Source of the DNA: Desulfurobacteriaceae bacterium
GTDB taxonomy: Bacteria > Aquificota > Aquificia > Desulfurobacteriales > Desulfurobacteriaceae
Length of the DNA: 64,000 nucleotides
Assembly: GCA_027051905.1 (NCBI GenBank)
Contig: JALUGO010000015.1
Span: 1 to 64,000 of the forward strand
Direction of reading: 5' to 3'
Shown here: one piece after another, positions 35,532 to 45,808 of the stretch
Layout: the number at the start of each line of letters is the position of its first letter
How positions within the stretch are numbered: the first letter of the stretch is position 1
Position numbers and translations under genes: made by a program
The notes under the pieces: model-generated
What the model was told of the DNA's origin: nothing
Databases searched by the model: none
What the model saw: only the letters and a program-made list of their open reading frames with translations

Positions 35532-36398
35532 ATGTCTGAAGAGATGAAAGAGCAACAGCCTCAGGAAACTCAGGAGGCTCAAGAGGTTCAGCAGGAGCAT
35601 ACTCAGGAAGTTCAGGAGCAGGAGACATTCAAGCCAAGGCCTCCAGGCCAGAGGGTTACGATGAAGGAGCTCCTTGAGGCCGGGGTCCACTTCGGCCACC
35701 AGAAGGAGCGCTGGAACCCCAAAATGAAGAAGTTCATCTTCACAGAGCGTAACGGCATACACATCATTGACCTTCAGCAGACCATTAAGTTCTTTGAGGA
35801 GGCCTATGACTACATTGCAGACCTCGTTGCAAACGGCGGAACCGTTCTCTTCGTCTGCACAAAAAAGCAGGGTCAGGACATTGTTGAAGAAGAGGCAAAA
35901 CGCTGCGGAATGTTCTACGTCAACAAGAGGTGGCTGGGTGGAACCCTCACAAACTTCCAGACCATCAGGAAGTCTGTCTATAAGCTGAAGATGCTCAAGA
36001 AGATGGAAGAGGAAGGGGTTTTAGAGCAGCTTCCCAAGAAAGAGGCTGTGAGGCTCCGCAGAAAGAGGGAGAAGCTTGAGAAGTACATCGGCGGTATTGA
36101 AAACATGAACCGCCTTCCCGATGCCCTTTTCATTGTTGACATCGTTCGTGAGGAAAATGCCGTTAGAGAGGCAAGGAAGGCTGGGATTCCAATCGTTGCC
36201 CTCGTTGACACAAATGCAGACCCAGATTTGGTTGACTACCCCATCCCTGCAAACGATGATGCCATCAGAGCTATAAGGCTCCTTACGTCAAGAATTGCAG
36301 ATGCAGTTCTTGAAGGAAAGATGAGGAGAGACGCCATAAAACTTGCCGAAGGTGAGGAAGCAGCCGGGGAAGAGCTTGACTTCCTGCCTGAAGAGTAA
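35532..36398 (+). CDS. rpsB: 30S ribosomal protein S2, with N-terminal Gln/Glu-rich extension
   Basis: The S2 core begins with [16 protein letters not shown] near residue 42 and continues with the family blocks [38 protein letters not shown] and [23 protein letters not shown] (split in the family by conserved Asp residues). It is preceded by about 40 residues rich in Gln and Glu that standard S2 lacks. The ATG follows a strong AGGAGG, so the extension is probably translated. tsf follows, the usual order. Confidence 0.96.
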   Translation: MSEEMKEQQPQETQEAQEVQQEHTQEVQEQETFKPRPPGQRVTMKELLEAGVHFGHQKERWNPKMKKFIFTERNGIHIIDLQQTIKFFEEAYDYIADLVANGGTVLFVCTKKQGQDIVEEEAKRCGMFYVNKRWLGGTLTNFQTIRKSVYKLKMLKKMEEEGVLEQLPKKEAVRLRRKREKLEKYIGGIENMNRLPDALFIVDIVREENAVREARKAGIPIVALVDTNADPDLVDYPIPANDDAIRAIRLLTSRIADAVLEGKMRRDAIKLAEGEEAAGEELDFLPEE

Positions 36399-36416
36399 TT
36401 GAAGGAGGAGGAGAAA

Positions 36417-37013
36417 ATGGCTGAGATAACAACCCAGATGATAAAGGAGCTCCGCGAGAAGACCGGAGCTGGAATCGTTGACTGTAAGAAAGCCCTCCAG
36501 GAAGCCGGCGGAGACATAGAGAAAGCTGTTGAGATACTCAGAAAGAAAGGTGCCGCCAAAGCTGCAAAAAAGGCTGAAAGAGCTACCGCCGAGGGAATCG
36601 TTGTCTCCTACATCCACGCAGGCGGTAAGGTGGGAGCTTTAGTTGAGCTCAACTGTGAAACAGACTTCGTCGCAAGAACTGAAGACTTTAAAGCCCTCGG
36701 CCACGAAATTGCAATGCAGGTTGCTGCAATGGCTCCTGAATACGTAAGCAGGGAAGAGGTTCCTGCTGAAGTGGTTGAGAAGGAAAAGGAAGTTCTTAGA
36801 GAGCAGGCACTTGCCGAGGGTAAGCCCGAGCACATTGTTGAGAAGATTGTTGAGGGAAGGCTTTCTAAATTCTTTTCCGAGAAGTGCCTTTTAGAACAGC
36901 CCTGGATTAAGGACGACAGCAAAACAATTCAGGATCTTCTTACAGAATACATCACAAAGCTCGGCGAGAACATCAAAGTTAAACGCTTCTGCCGTTTTGA
37001 AGTTGGTAAATAA
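36417..37013 (+). CDS. tsf: Elongation factor Ts
   Basis: EF-Ts recycles EF-Tu by exchanging GDP for GTP. The N-terminal helix bundle [20 protein letters not shown] and the core motif [16 protein letters not shown] are intact. At 198 residues it is the short form with a single core half, as in Thermus and other thermophiles, rather than the 280-residue enteric form. I chose ATG at 36417 behind GGAGGAGGAG over TTG at 36399. A strong terminator follows. Confidence 0.96.
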   Translation: MAEITTQMIKELREKTGAGIVDCKKALQEAGGDIEKAVEILRKKGAAKAAKKAERATAEGIVVSYIHAGGKVGALVELNCETDFVARTEDFKALGHEIAMQVAAMAPEYVSREEVPAEVVEKEKEVLREQALAEGKPEHIVEKIVEGRLSKFFSEKCLLEQPWIKDDSKTIQDLLTEYITKLGENIKVKRFCRFEVGK

Positions 37014-37020
37014 CATTCAG

Positions 37021-37041
37021 GGGGGCTCTGCGCCCCCTTTT
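37021..37041 (+). terminator. Rho-independent terminator after tsf
   Basis: Stem GGGGGC/GCCCCC with a 5-base loop is followed by TTTT. A TATAAT (37044-37049) lies immediately after and could start the pyrH transcript, though no -35 is seen. Confidence 0.85.
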
Positions 37042-37077
37042 CGTATAATTTCCCGCATAACGGAATACTGAAGGTAA

Positions 37078-38357
<1,280 letters not shown>

Positions 38358-38370
38358 GGAGGTGAGTAGA

Positions 38371-38547
38371 ATGGCTCACAAAATTGATCCTGAACTCTGT
38401 ATCGGCTGTGGTGCATGTGCGTCTGTTTGTCCAACAAACGCCATCAGCCCAACCGATGATGGAAAGTATGTCATCAATCCAGACGACTGCATTGACTGCG
38501 GTGCCTGTGTTGAGGTTTGTCCAACTGATGCAATTTCTGCCGAGTAA
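38371..38547 (+). CDS. 2[4Fe-4S] ferredoxin
   Basis: This 58-residue clostridial-type ferredoxin has both cluster motifs, [12 protein letters not shown] and [12 protein letters not shown]. It is a low-potential cytoplasmic electron carrier, of the type used by 2-oxoacid synthases in the reductive TCA cycle. The ATG at 38371 follows AAGGAGGTG, better placed than the in-frame ATG at 38362. It is the last gene of the pyrH-frr unit. Confidence 0.95.
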   Translation: MAHKIDPELCIGCGACASVCPTNAISPTDDGKYVINPDDCIDCGACVEVCPTDAISAE

Positions 38548-38559
38548 TCGGCAACCATT

Positions 38560-38580
38560 GGGGGCTTTTGCCCCCTTTTG
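38560..38580 (+). terminator. Rho-independent terminator after ferredoxin
   Basis: Stem GGGGGC/GCCCCC with a TTTT loop is followed by TTTTG. It is almost identical in sequence to the terminator after tsf. Confidence 0.88.
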
Positions 38581-38612
38581 ATTTCTGGGGAATTTGAGGG
38601 ATAGGTGGTATT

Positions 38613-39938
38613 TTGTTGTTTGAGGATGTTCAATACTATAACGCTTCCAAACTTCTGGCAGAAGTTTCAAACTTAAGTGCCTGTTTTGATGCTTCATTAA
38701 GAGGTCACAATTTCAGAGTTTCTTTAGTTTCTCTATCAATAGCTTCAAAGTTCAGCTTCTCCAGAGACTTCCTGCTGAATCTTCTTATTGCATCACTTTT
38801 TCATGATATAGGTGTCCTTTTTTTCAAAGAGAAAGAACAGGTTTCTCTCCTTAAAGAGGAGAACTACAGGGACAATGCCATTCATTTACATGCTTTTATC
38901 GGTTATAAACTTATGAAATCCTTTCCTTTTTTCAGGAAGGCGGCAGTTATTATTCGAGATCATCACAGAACTTATTCTGAATTTCTTTCTTCTCCTGAAA
39001 GATTTTCTTTTCCAGCCCAGATAGTTTTCCTGGCCGATAGAGTTGATGTGTGGATTAATAATCATCTGGAAAAAGGGTTTTCGCTGTTAAAATCAATTAG
39101 TTCTTTGAAAAATAAACTGGAGAGAGGTAGGGGCACTATTTTCAACCCTAAGTTGTTAGACGTTTTGTTTCAGTTTTACTGGGATAAAGAGGCGTTCTGG
39201 TTCAGTATTTACTCTGAAGAGGATTACGTAAAAGAGGCTGTTCTTTCCTGGCTTGAAAGGCTTGATTTCTCTATGAGTATAGAGGAACTCCTGAGGATTG
39301 TTAATCTGTTTGGCTTTATCATCGACTTTAAAAGTCCATTCACTGCAACTCACTCTTCAGGTGTTGCTCAAACGGCAACCCATCTTGCTTCTTACTTTCA
39401 CTTTTCACAGGAAGAACTCCGGAAAATGAAGGTAGCTGGATTTCTCCACGATATTGGAAAGGTTTTTATACCTGTAGAGATACTTGAGAAGCCTGGCAGG
39501 TTAACAGAAGAAGAGTATTTCCTTATGAAGTCTCACGTTTTTCATACTTACAGAATACTTCAGCGTTTTGTTAAAGACGAGGACATAGTAAAGTGGGCAT
39601 CTTACCATCATGAGAAACTTAATGGAAACGGTTATCCTTTTAAATTAAAGGCAAATCAGATTCCCCTTGGTTCCCGTATTATGGCAGTTGCTGATATGTT
39701 TACAGCCCTTACAGAGGAAAGGCCTTATAAAAGGTCGATGGATAGTTCAGAAGCTCTCAAAATGCTGATTCAGCTTTCACAAACCGGGGAACTTGACCAA
39801 CAGGTTGTTTCTGTTTTGAAGGAAAACCTCAAATCAATTGATAGAAGCAGGTTGGTTGCTCAAAAGAGAGCTTCGGAGCTTTACAGTGAACTTAAAAGAA
39901 CTGTTCTGAGTTTTGAGTCTCCCTGGAATGTTGATTGA
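38613..39938 (+). CDS. Tandem HD / HD-GYP domain phosphodiesterase
   Basis: The 441-residue protein carries an N-terminal HD domain with HDIGV (H64-D65) and a C-terminal HD-GYP domain with HDIGK (H279-D280) and HHEKLNGNGYP (332-342). HD-GYP domains hydrolyse cyclic di-GMP. The second domain keeps the metal ligands; the first lacks a GYP motif and may be regulatory or degenerate. There is no receiver or membrane domain, so input is not obvious. The TTG start follows GGTGG and is only moderately supported. Confidence 0.85.
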   Translation: MLFEDVQYYNASKLLAEVSNLSACFDASLRGHNFRVSLVSLSIASKFSFSRDFLLNLLIASLFHDIGVLFFKEKEQVSLLKEENYRDNAIHLHAFIGYKLMKSFPFFRKAAVIIRDHHRTYSEFLSSPERFSFPAQIVFLADRVDVWINNHLEKGFSLLKSISSLKNKLERGRGTIFNPKLLDVLFQFYWDKEAFWFSIYSEEDYVKEAVLSWLERLDFSMSIEELLRIVNLFGFIIDFKSPFTATHSSGVAQTATHLASYFHFSQEELRKMKVAGFLHDIGKVFIPVEILEKPGRLTEEEYFLMKSHVFHTYRILQRFVKDEDIVKWASYHHEKLNGNGYPFKLKANQIPLGSRIMAVADMFTALTEERPYKRSMDSSEALKMLIQLSQTGELDQQVVSVLKENLKSIDRSRLVAQKRASELYSELKRTVLSFESPWNVD

Positions 39939-39979
39939 TACTCCAGAGATTCAATGATACATGATGAAATAGCCGGTTT

Positions 39980-40678
39980 TCAGCTTGAGATTTCAAAAAG
40001 TATTTTCTCCGCTGCCTCTTTGGGGTTGGGAGCTCCCGTTATCGGCCTCCCTATCACCATGTAGTCCGTTCCAAGTTTTATTGCATCTTTCGGCGTAACA
40101 ACCCTTTTCTGGTCGTTCTTTGCAGCCCAGGTTGGCCTTATTCCCGGCGTAACAGTTATGAAGTCCTCTCCAAGGTTCTCTTTTATGAGCTTTACCTCTC
40201 TTGCAGAGCAGACAACTCCGTCAAGCCCTGCCTTTTTGGAAAGTTCTGCCAGTCTCAAAACCTCATCTTCCACTGAAGACTCTATTCCAATACTTTTTAG
40301 GTCGTTTTCATCCATGCTGGTTAGAACAGTTACGGCTATGAGGAGTGGCCTCTCAATACCGATTTTTTCAGAGTATTCTTTATTAAACTCTGCAATCTGT
40401 TTTAAAAACTCGTATCCACCAAGGGCATGGACGTTGAACATCCAGACTCCGGCCTCTATTCCAACCCTTGCTGCAGACTTTACTGTGTTTGGAATGTCGT
40501 GGTATTTAAGGTCTAAGAAGACCTTTTTTCTTCTCTTTGAAATCTCCTTCACAACCTCTATTCCGCACCTTGAGAAGAGCTCTAAACCAACTTTGTAGTG
40601 GTTTACTGTCTCTCCAAGTGTGTCAACTAAGTTCAAGGCCTTTTCGCAGGTATCGAAGTCAAGGGCTACGATTACCAT
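39980..40678 (-). CDS. pyrF: Orotidine 5'-phosphate decarboxylase
   Basis: PyrF decarboxylates OMP to UMP. The start VIVALDFDTCEKAL, the catalytic block VFLDLKYHDIPNTVKSA (Asp-x-Lys-x-x-Asp), TPGIRP and DYMVIGRPIT are all present. I chose ATG at 40678, 7 bases after GAGGAG, over TTG at 40693. It begins one base after the hom stop, so it is the last gene of the aminotransferase-hom-pyrF operon. Confidence 0.96.
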   Translation of the reverse strand: MVIVALDFDTCEKALNLVDTLGETVNHYKVGLELFSRCGIEVVKEISKRRKKVFLDLKYHDIPNTVKSAARVGIEAGVWMFNVHALGGYEFLKQIAEFNKEYSEKIGIERPLLIAVTVLTSMDENDLKSIGIESSVEDEVLRLAELSKKAGLDGVVCSAREVKLIKENLGEDFITVTPGIRPTWAAKNDQKRVVTPKDAIKLGTDYMVIGRPITGAPNPKEAAEKILFEISS

Positions 40679-40679
40679 C

Positions 40680-41966
40680 TCAGAGCTCCTCAATCATGCA
40701 GATAAAGGTTGGTTTTACTATTACGTCTAACCTGTCTATTTCAGCTATTGCCCTGTCTATCTGTTCTTTTCTGGCCGGGTGGGTTGTCATAACTATCGGA
40801 ACGCCGCCTTCAAAGTCTAAACTTTTCTGGAGGGCACTCTTTATGCTTATTTGTTCTTTTCCAAGTATTTCGGCAATTTTTGCAAGAACTCCCGGTCTGT
40901 CAACAGCTGTGAACCTTAAATAGAAGCTAGAAGTAAACTGATTGGGGGGTTTTAGGGGGAGCTCCTCCCTACCCTCTATCAAACACTCTGGAACATCGTA
41001 GGTGTTTCCCAGAGCAACATCAACTATGTCTGAAACTACTGCGCTTGCCGTTGGCCTTCTACCTGCACCTTTACCATAGTAGAGGGTATCTCCAACAAAG
41101 TCTCCTTCTATGAGGCAGGCATTAAAAACTCCGTTAACGCTGGAGAGGATGTTCTCCTCTGGAATCATTGTTGGGTGAACCCTTACCTCAAGCTCTCCAT
41201 CTGTAACCTTTGCTATTGCAAGGAGTTTAACAGAGTAGCCGAACTCTTCACGGGCTATCTCTATGTCTAAGGGGGTGAGCTCCCTTATTCCCTTAACGAA
41301 AACGTTTTCCGTTTTAACCCATCTGCAGTAGGCAAGGCTTGAAAGGATTGCAATTTTGTGGGCTGCATCAAAACCTTCAACGTCTAACGTTGGGTCTGCC
41401 TCTGCAAATCCAAGCTCCTGAGCCTCCTTCAGGGCTTTTTCAAAGCTCATTCTTTTCTGGCTCATTTCGGTTAAGATAAAGTTCGCCGTTCCGTTTATGA
41501 TTCCATAGATGGCCTCTATTTTGTTTCCTACAAGCCCCTCCCTTAGTGCCTTTATTACGGGAATTCCCCCTCCAACGCTTGCTTCAAACTTCAGTGAAAC
41601 GCCATTCTCCCTTGCCAGCTTGAAGAGCTCCCCTCCATAGTCTGCAAGGAGAGCCTTGTTTGCCGTTACAACGTGTCTTTTCCTCTTTAGAGCTTCCTCT
41701 ATCACTCTCTTTGCTATTCCGGTTCCTCCAATCAGCTCAACAACCACATCACAGGGGACATCAAGGGCTTTAAGGCCGTCGTCAAATATTTTTTCTTCTG
41801 GAAATCCAAGGGCTTTTACTTTTTCAGTATCTCTATCTGCAACAAAGGCTATTTCAACAGGTTTCCCGATTCTCCTCTCTATCAGTTTGCTGTTTTTGAG
41901 AAGGAGCTCCACAACGCCGCCGCCTACCGTTCCGCAGCCGACGATTCCGACTTTAAAACTTTCCAC
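40680..41966 (-). CDS. hom: Homoserine dehydrogenase
   Basis: Hom reduces aspartate semialdehyde to homoserine, the branch to threonine and methionine. The NAD(P) motif GIVGCGTVGGGVVELL, catalytic YGIINGTANFILTEM, ADPTLDVEGFDAAHK and GKGAGRRPTASAVVSDI are intact. A C-terminal ACT domain (about 348-428, VDRPGVLAKIAEIL) indicates feedback control, probably by threonine. The GTG start follows GGAGGAAGTA. thrB, the next enzyme, is at 60.3 kb. Confidence 0.97.
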   Translation of the reverse strand: MESFKVGIVGCGTVGGGVVELLLKNSKLIERRIGKPVEIAFVADRDTEKVKALGFPEEKIFDDGLKALDVPCDVVVELIGGTGIAKRVIEEALKRKRHVVTANKALLADYGGELFKLARENGVSLKFEASVGGGIPVIKALREGLVGNKIEAIYGIINGTANFILTEMSQKRMSFEKALKEAQELGFAEADPTLDVEGFDAAHKIAILSSLAYCRWVKTENVFVKGIRELTPLDIEIAREEFGYSVKLLAIAKVTDGELEVRVHPTMIPEENILSSVNGVFNACLIEGDFVGDTLYYGKGAGRRPTASAVVSDIVDVALGNTYDVPECLIEGREELPLKPPNQFTSSFYLRFTAVDRPGVLAKIAEILGKEQISIKSALQKSLDFEGGVPIVMTTHPARKEQIDRAIAEIDRLDVIVKPTFICMIEEL

Positions 41967-41980
41967 TACTTCCTCCGGCT

Positions 41981-43198
41981 TTAAACGTTGATGTTCCGCA
42001 GGCCATACTTCTCAAAAGCCCTCTTAATTCCCCTTACGGCCTGCTTTATCCTCAGCTCGTTTTCGACTAAAGCAAAGCGAACGTATTGGTCTCCATACTC
42101 TCCAAATCCTATTCCAGGGGAAACAGCAACTTTTCCGTCCAAAAGGAGCATTTTTGAAAACTCCAGAGATCCCATAGACTGAAACTTTTCAGGTATTTTT
42201 GCCCAGACAAACATCGTTGCCTTAGGCTTTTCAACGTGCCAGCCTATCCTGTTAAGTCCTTCAACTAAAGTGTCTCTTCTGCTTTCGTAGATCTTTCTGT
42301 ATTCCTCAACGCAGGACTGGTCGCTTTTCAGGGCGATGATTGCCGCTATTTGAATGGGCTGGAACATTCCGTAGTCCAGGTAGCTTTTCATTCTGTAAAG
42401 GGCGTGGATTATCTCCTTATTTCCGGCGGCAAACCCCACCCGCCAGCCGGCCATTGAGTAGGTTTTTGAGAGGGAGTAGAACTCAACGGCGATCTCTTTT
42501 GCCCCTTTAACCTGAAGAATGCTCGGTGGAACGTAGCCGTCAAACGCTATCTCTGCGTATGCTATGTCCTGAATTACTATCAGGTTGTTGTCTCTGGCAA
42601 AATCGACAACTTTCTCAAAGAAGGGTAAATCTACCGTTGCAGTTGTTGGGTTGTGGGGGAAGTTGAGGATTAAAACTTTTGGTCTTGGCCAGCTCTCTTT
42701 GTATGCTTTAACTATTGATTCAAAAAATGCTTCCGGGTCAAAGCCTTCCTCTGTAAGAATTGGGACGCTTCGAACGTCTCCTCCGGCGATGATTATTGAG
42801 TATGGGTGAATGGGATATGCCGGAGTTGGGACGATTGCAACGTCTCCTGGATTTATAAGCGTAAGTGCTAAATGGGCTAATCCCTCTTTGGAGCCAATTG
42901 TTGTTATCACTTCTGTTTCAGGGTCTAAGTCAACGTTATACTTCCTTTTATACCAGAGAGCCAAAGCTTCCCTCAGCTTAAAGAGCCCCTTTGTCTGGGA
43001 ATACCTGTGGTTTTTAGGGTTCTGTGCCGCTTCACAGAGCTTGTCAACTATGTGCTGTGGAGTGGGGAGATCGGGATTTCCCATTCCAAGGTCAACGATA
43101 TCTTCCCCTGCCCTTCTCAGTTTCATCTTCAGGTCGTTGACAACTGCAAAAACGTAAGGAGGGAGTCTGTCTATCCTTGCAAGCTGAAACCGAGACAT
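41981..43198 (-). CDS. Fold type I PLP aminotransferase (AlaC/LL-DAP-aminotransferase-like)
   Basis: The 405-residue enzyme has the class I aminotransferase motifs [17 protein letters not shown], the PLP lysine in [20 protein letters not shown] and [12 protein letters not shown]. The sequence resembles alanine:2-oxoglutarate aminotransferases of the AlaC group and the related LL-diaminopimelate aminotransferases. Location upstream of hom suggests a role in the aspartate-family pathway, but alanine or aspartate could equally be the substrate. Confidence 0.88.
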   Translation of the reverse strand: MSRFQLARIDRLPPYVFAVVNDLKMKLRRAGEDIVDLGMGNPDLPTPQHIVDKLCEAAQNPKNHRYSQTKGLFKLREALALWYKRKYNVDLDPETEVITTIGSKEGLAHLALTLINPGDVAIVPTPAYPIHPYSIIIAGGDVRSVPILTEEGFDPEAFFESIVKAYKESWPRPKVLILNFPHNPTTATVDLPFFEKVVDFARDNNLIVIQDIAYAEIAFDGYVPPSILQVKGAKEIAVEFYSLSKTYSMAGWRVGFAAGNKEIIHALYRMKSYLDYGMFQPIQIAAIIALKSDQSCVEEYRKIYESRRDTLVEGLNRIGWHVEKPKATMFVWAKIPEKFQSMGSLEFSKMLLLDGKVAVSPGIGFGEYGDQYVRFALVENELRIKQAVRGIKRAFEKYGLRNINV

Positions 43199-43255
43199 TT
43201 TCCTTACTCCTGTTATTGAGTAAGGCTAAATTATACAGTCCTTTTGTTAAAATTT

Positions 43256-43462
43256 GGCCGCACGGGTGAACGGGAAGTCCGGTGAAAGTCCGGCGCTGTC
43301 CCCGCAACCGTGAGCAGGGAATAATCTGGCCTTTGCCACTGGAGCAGAGAGGTTAAGAGCCGCTGCTCCGGGAAGGCACTGGCCTTTAAGAACCCTGTAA
43401 GCCGGGAGACCGGCCCGTGCGAGAAACCGTCTGCCCTGCGGGGGTTCAGGGCAGGGAGGTGA
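43256..43462 (+). promoter_or_regulatory. Adenosylcobalamin riboswitch with translational expression platform
   Basis: The conserved cobalamin core is readable: P1 GCACGGG (43260-43266) pairs with CCCGTGC (43414-43420), the GTCCGGTGAAAGTCCGG and CCCCGCAACCGTGAG segments follow, GCCACTG and GGGAAGGCACTGG are in the middle, and the B12 box AAGCCGGGAGACC starts at 43399. A hairpin CTGCCCTG/CAGGGCAG (43431-43454) then abuts the GGGAGG ribosome site of btuF, with no T run, so control of translation is likely. It governs a corrinoid uptake operon. Confidence 0.95.
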
Positions 43463-43463
43463 A

Positions 43464-44219
43464 GTGAAAGGGGTATTTTTTTGCCTTTTAACGGTTTTCC
43501 TCTTTACACTGAACAGTTTTGGGTTTGACAGAGTTGTTTCTCTATCTCCTGCCCTTACCGACATTATCGCTTACGTTGGAGCGGAGAAGAAATTAATCGG
43601 CGTAACAGTTTTTTGTTCGGGAGAAGTTTGCAGAGGAAAGGAGAGAGTGGGTGGAATTGTAAATCCCAACGTTGAAAAGATTTACAACCTCCACCCAGAC
43701 CTGATTGTTGCCACAACGATGACTCCTGAAAAGGATGTTGATATTTTGAAACGTCTGGGCCTGGAGGTTCTGGTCTTCAGACTCGTTTCCCTTGAGGATG
43801 TAGTTAACGTTACCGGGGAACTGGGGGAGCTCCTTTCAGGAAACAGAGCAAAGGGAAAAGAGCTTCTCAAAAGTATGGAAAGAGAAGCGTTTTCGCTTTC
43901 TAACTGTTTAAAGGGTAAAAGAACGGTTATTGTGATTTCTTCGAAACCTTTATACGTTGCCGGAAGCAAAAGTTACCTGGGGGAAGTCTTAGAGCTGGCA
44001 GGGGCAGTGGTTGTTCCGGATACCGATTTCTCGGCTCTTTCCTACGAAGCTCTTATACGGGAAAAGCCAGACTTTGTTCTTTTTATTGGAAGAGGTAGTT
44101 TACAGCCTGCCGGAAACCTTCGCGTTGTAAAGCTTGAACCTGCTGATGACTTCCTTCACCCAAGCCCGCGAATTCTTAAGGGGATTGAGAAACTCCGGAG
44201 GGCACTTTGCAAAAATTAG
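43464..44219 (+). CDS. btuF: Corrinoid ABC transporter, periplasmic binding protein
   Basis: The 251-residue protein has a signal peptide (1-20, LNSFG) and a class III binding-protein fold with DRVVSLSPALTDIIAYVGAE, VGGIVNPNVEKI and LHPDLIVAT. It should deliver vitamin B12 or a related corrinoid to BtuCD. The start is GTG immediately behind GGGAGGTG, next to the riboswitch hairpin. It overlaps btuC by 13 bases. A heme or siderophore ligand is made unlikely by the riboswitch. Confidence 0.9.
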   Translation: MKGVFFCLLTVFLFTLNSFGFDRVVSLSPALTDIIAYVGAEKKLIGVTVFCSGEVCRGKERVGGIVNPNVEKIYNLHPDLIVATTMTPEKDVDILKRLGLEVLVFRLVSLEDVVNVTGELGELLSGNRAKGKELLKSMEREAFSLSNCLKGKRTVIVISSKPLYVAGSKSYLGEVLELAGAVVVPDTDFSALSYEALIREKPDFVLFIGRGSLQPAGNLRVVKLEPADDFLHPSPRILKGIEKLRRALCKN

Positions 44220-45109
44220 CATTTTTTGTTTTTGTTCTTATACCGTCGGCTTTTCTCCTTTTCTGGGGCCTTCCCCCAAAGGATATTGTTTTAAAGCTCA
44301 GACTTCCTGAGTTACTTCTCTCTTTTGGCTTCGGGGGTTCCCTTTCTGTTGCCGGAAGCGTTTTCCAGGGGGCTCTAAGAAACCCCCTTGCAGAACCTTA
44401 CACGCTGGGAACTGCTGCAGGGGCTGCCCTTGGGGCGGCGCTGGCTTCGGTTTCTGGATTTCCCGTTGAGTGGGGAGCTCTTGCCGGGGGGATTTTTTCT
44501 ATTTTTCTTCTGTTTTTTGCCTTCAGGGTTTTTTCCGATCCTCTCTCTGTTCTCCTCTTTGGTGTAGGGTTAACTGCATTTTTTTCTGCATCAATTCTCT
44601 TTCTCTACGCACTTTTTCCTGTTTACACCCTTCAGGAAGCTCTCCTTTTTACACTCGGTTACATTACGCCAGTAGCCCTCTCTCCTTCCTTTTTCCTTTT
44701 CTTCATTTCCCTCTGTTTCCTTGCACTTCTCACCTTTCGTTCAAGAGGTCTTGACCTTATCTCTTTAGGGGATGAAACTGCGTTCTTTTCCGGTGTTGAC
44801 CCAAAGAGGGAAAGGTTTTTTCTTCTGCTTTTCTCCTCCATTCCTGTTTCCCTCTTTGTTGCTTACTGTGGAGTTGTTGGATTTGTGGGGATAGTTGTTC
44901 CTCACGTTGTCAGGTTTATGGGATACAGGAGGGGAAATTTTCTTCTGCCTGTTTCATTCCTTGTGGGTGGGGGAGCTCTCGTTTTCTCTCAGTGGCTTGC
45001 CAGAACGCTTCTCTATCCAACGGTTCTTCCAGCTGGTGTTGTTACGGCTCTTCTTGGAGTTCCTCTCTTCCTCTACATTCTCTGGAGGTATACAGGTGGT
45101 AGAGGTTAG
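44207..45109 (+). CDS. btuC: Corrinoid ABC transporter, permease (FecCD family)
   Basis: The 300-residue protein is a FecCD/BtuC-type permease with eight or more hydrophobic helices and motifs LRLPELLLSFGFGGSLSVAG, FQGALRNPLAEPYTLGTAAG and FVGIVVPHVVRFMGY. It is slightly shorter than the usual 320-340 residues. The start is TTG inside btuF. It overlaps the ATPase gene by 14 bases. Corrinoid specificity is inferred from the riboswitch and neighbours. Confidence 0.9.
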   Translation: MQKLAFFVFVLIPSAFLLFWGLPPKDIVLKLRLPELLLSFGFGGSLSVAGSVFQGALRNPLAEPYTLGTAAGAALGAALASVSGFPVEWGALAGGIFSIFLLFFAFRVFSDPLSVLLFGVGLTAFFSASILFLYALFPVYTLQEALLFTLGYITPVALSPSFFLFFISLCFLALLTFRSRGLDLISLGDETAFFSGVDPKRERFFLLLFSSIPVSLFVAYCGVVGFVGIVVPHVVRFMGYRRGNFLLPVSFLVGGGALVFSQWLARTLLYPTVLPAGVVTALLGVPLFLYILWRYTGGRG

Positions 45110-45797
45110 GGAGCTCTCCTTCGGAATCCTGAAAAAGGTCTCTTTTTCAGTTCCAGATGGGGCTGTTGTTGGGGTTGTAGGGAAAAACGGTGCTGGAAAA
45201 ACAACCCTTTTAAAATCTTTAGGTGGTTTCTACCGGTATTCCGGAACCGTTAATGTAAACGGCAGGGAGGTAAAGGAGCTCCCCCCAGAAAAAAGAGTTA
45301 AAACGATCAACTACCTGCCTCAGGATTTCTACCATCCCTTTCCCTTTACAGTTTATGAGTTTCTCTCTTCAACTACAGGAAGGGGAGAAAAAGAGATAGA
45401 GAAAATTCTAGCCACTTTAAAGGTTCTGAAGCTAAAAAACAGGCTCCTTAACAGCCTCAGTGGAGGGGAAAAGGTAAAAGTTCACCTGGCGAGGCTTTTA
45501 CTCTTAGACCCGGAAGTTTACCTGTTAGACGAACCCGTTGCCTACTTAGACGTTTCAGTTGTTCCCTTTATCGGCCGGCTTGTGAGGGAGCTCTCTAAAG
45601 GGGGAAAAACCGTTTTCATAACCTCCCACGACGTTGGTTTTCTCTACGACCTGTGTGATCTTTTTTTGGGGCTTAGAGAGGGGGAACTCCATCTGTTTGG
45701 GAGTGGGGGGGAGCTCCTTCAGAAAAGCCGTGAGATTTTCGGCGTTGAGCTTAAAGCCTTTGAGTGTGATGGGGAAGTTTTCATAAAAACAGTTTAA
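45096..45797 (+). CDS. btuD: Corrinoid ABC transporter, ATPase
   Basis: The ATPase has Walker A GKNGAGKTTLLKSL, signature LSGGEKVKVHLARLL, Walker B VYLLDEPVAYLD and the switch histidine in TSHD. I chose GTG at 45096, six bases after GGAGGT; the open frame extends further upstream but only as an out-of-frame reading of btuC. At 233 residues it is compact. It powers BtuC and is followed by the outer-membrane receptor after 11 bases. Confidence 0.92.
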   Translation: MVEVRELSFGILKKVSFSVPDGAVVGVVGKNGAGKTTLLKSLGGFYRYSGTVNVNGREVKELPPEKRVKTINYLPQDFYHPFPFTVYEFLSSTTGRGEKEIEKILATLKVLKLKNRLLNSLSGGEKVKVHLARLLLLDPEVYLLDEPVAYLDVSVVPFIGRLVRELSKGGKTVFITSHDVGFLYDLCDLFLGLREGELHLFGSGGELLQKSREIFGVELKAFECDGEVFIKTV

Positions 45798-45808
45798 GGA
45801 GGTGAAAA

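Noticed and set aside
37044-37049. TATAAT after the tsf terminator as a firm pyrH promoter
   Set aside because: The expected -35 position falls inside the terminator stem and has no TTGACA-like match; noted only as a possibility.
44895-45095. N-terminal 67-residue extension of the corrinoid ABC ATPase
   Set aside because: It is an out-of-frame reading of btuC coding sequence; a GTG with a well-placed GGAGGT site gives the normal ATPase start at 45096.
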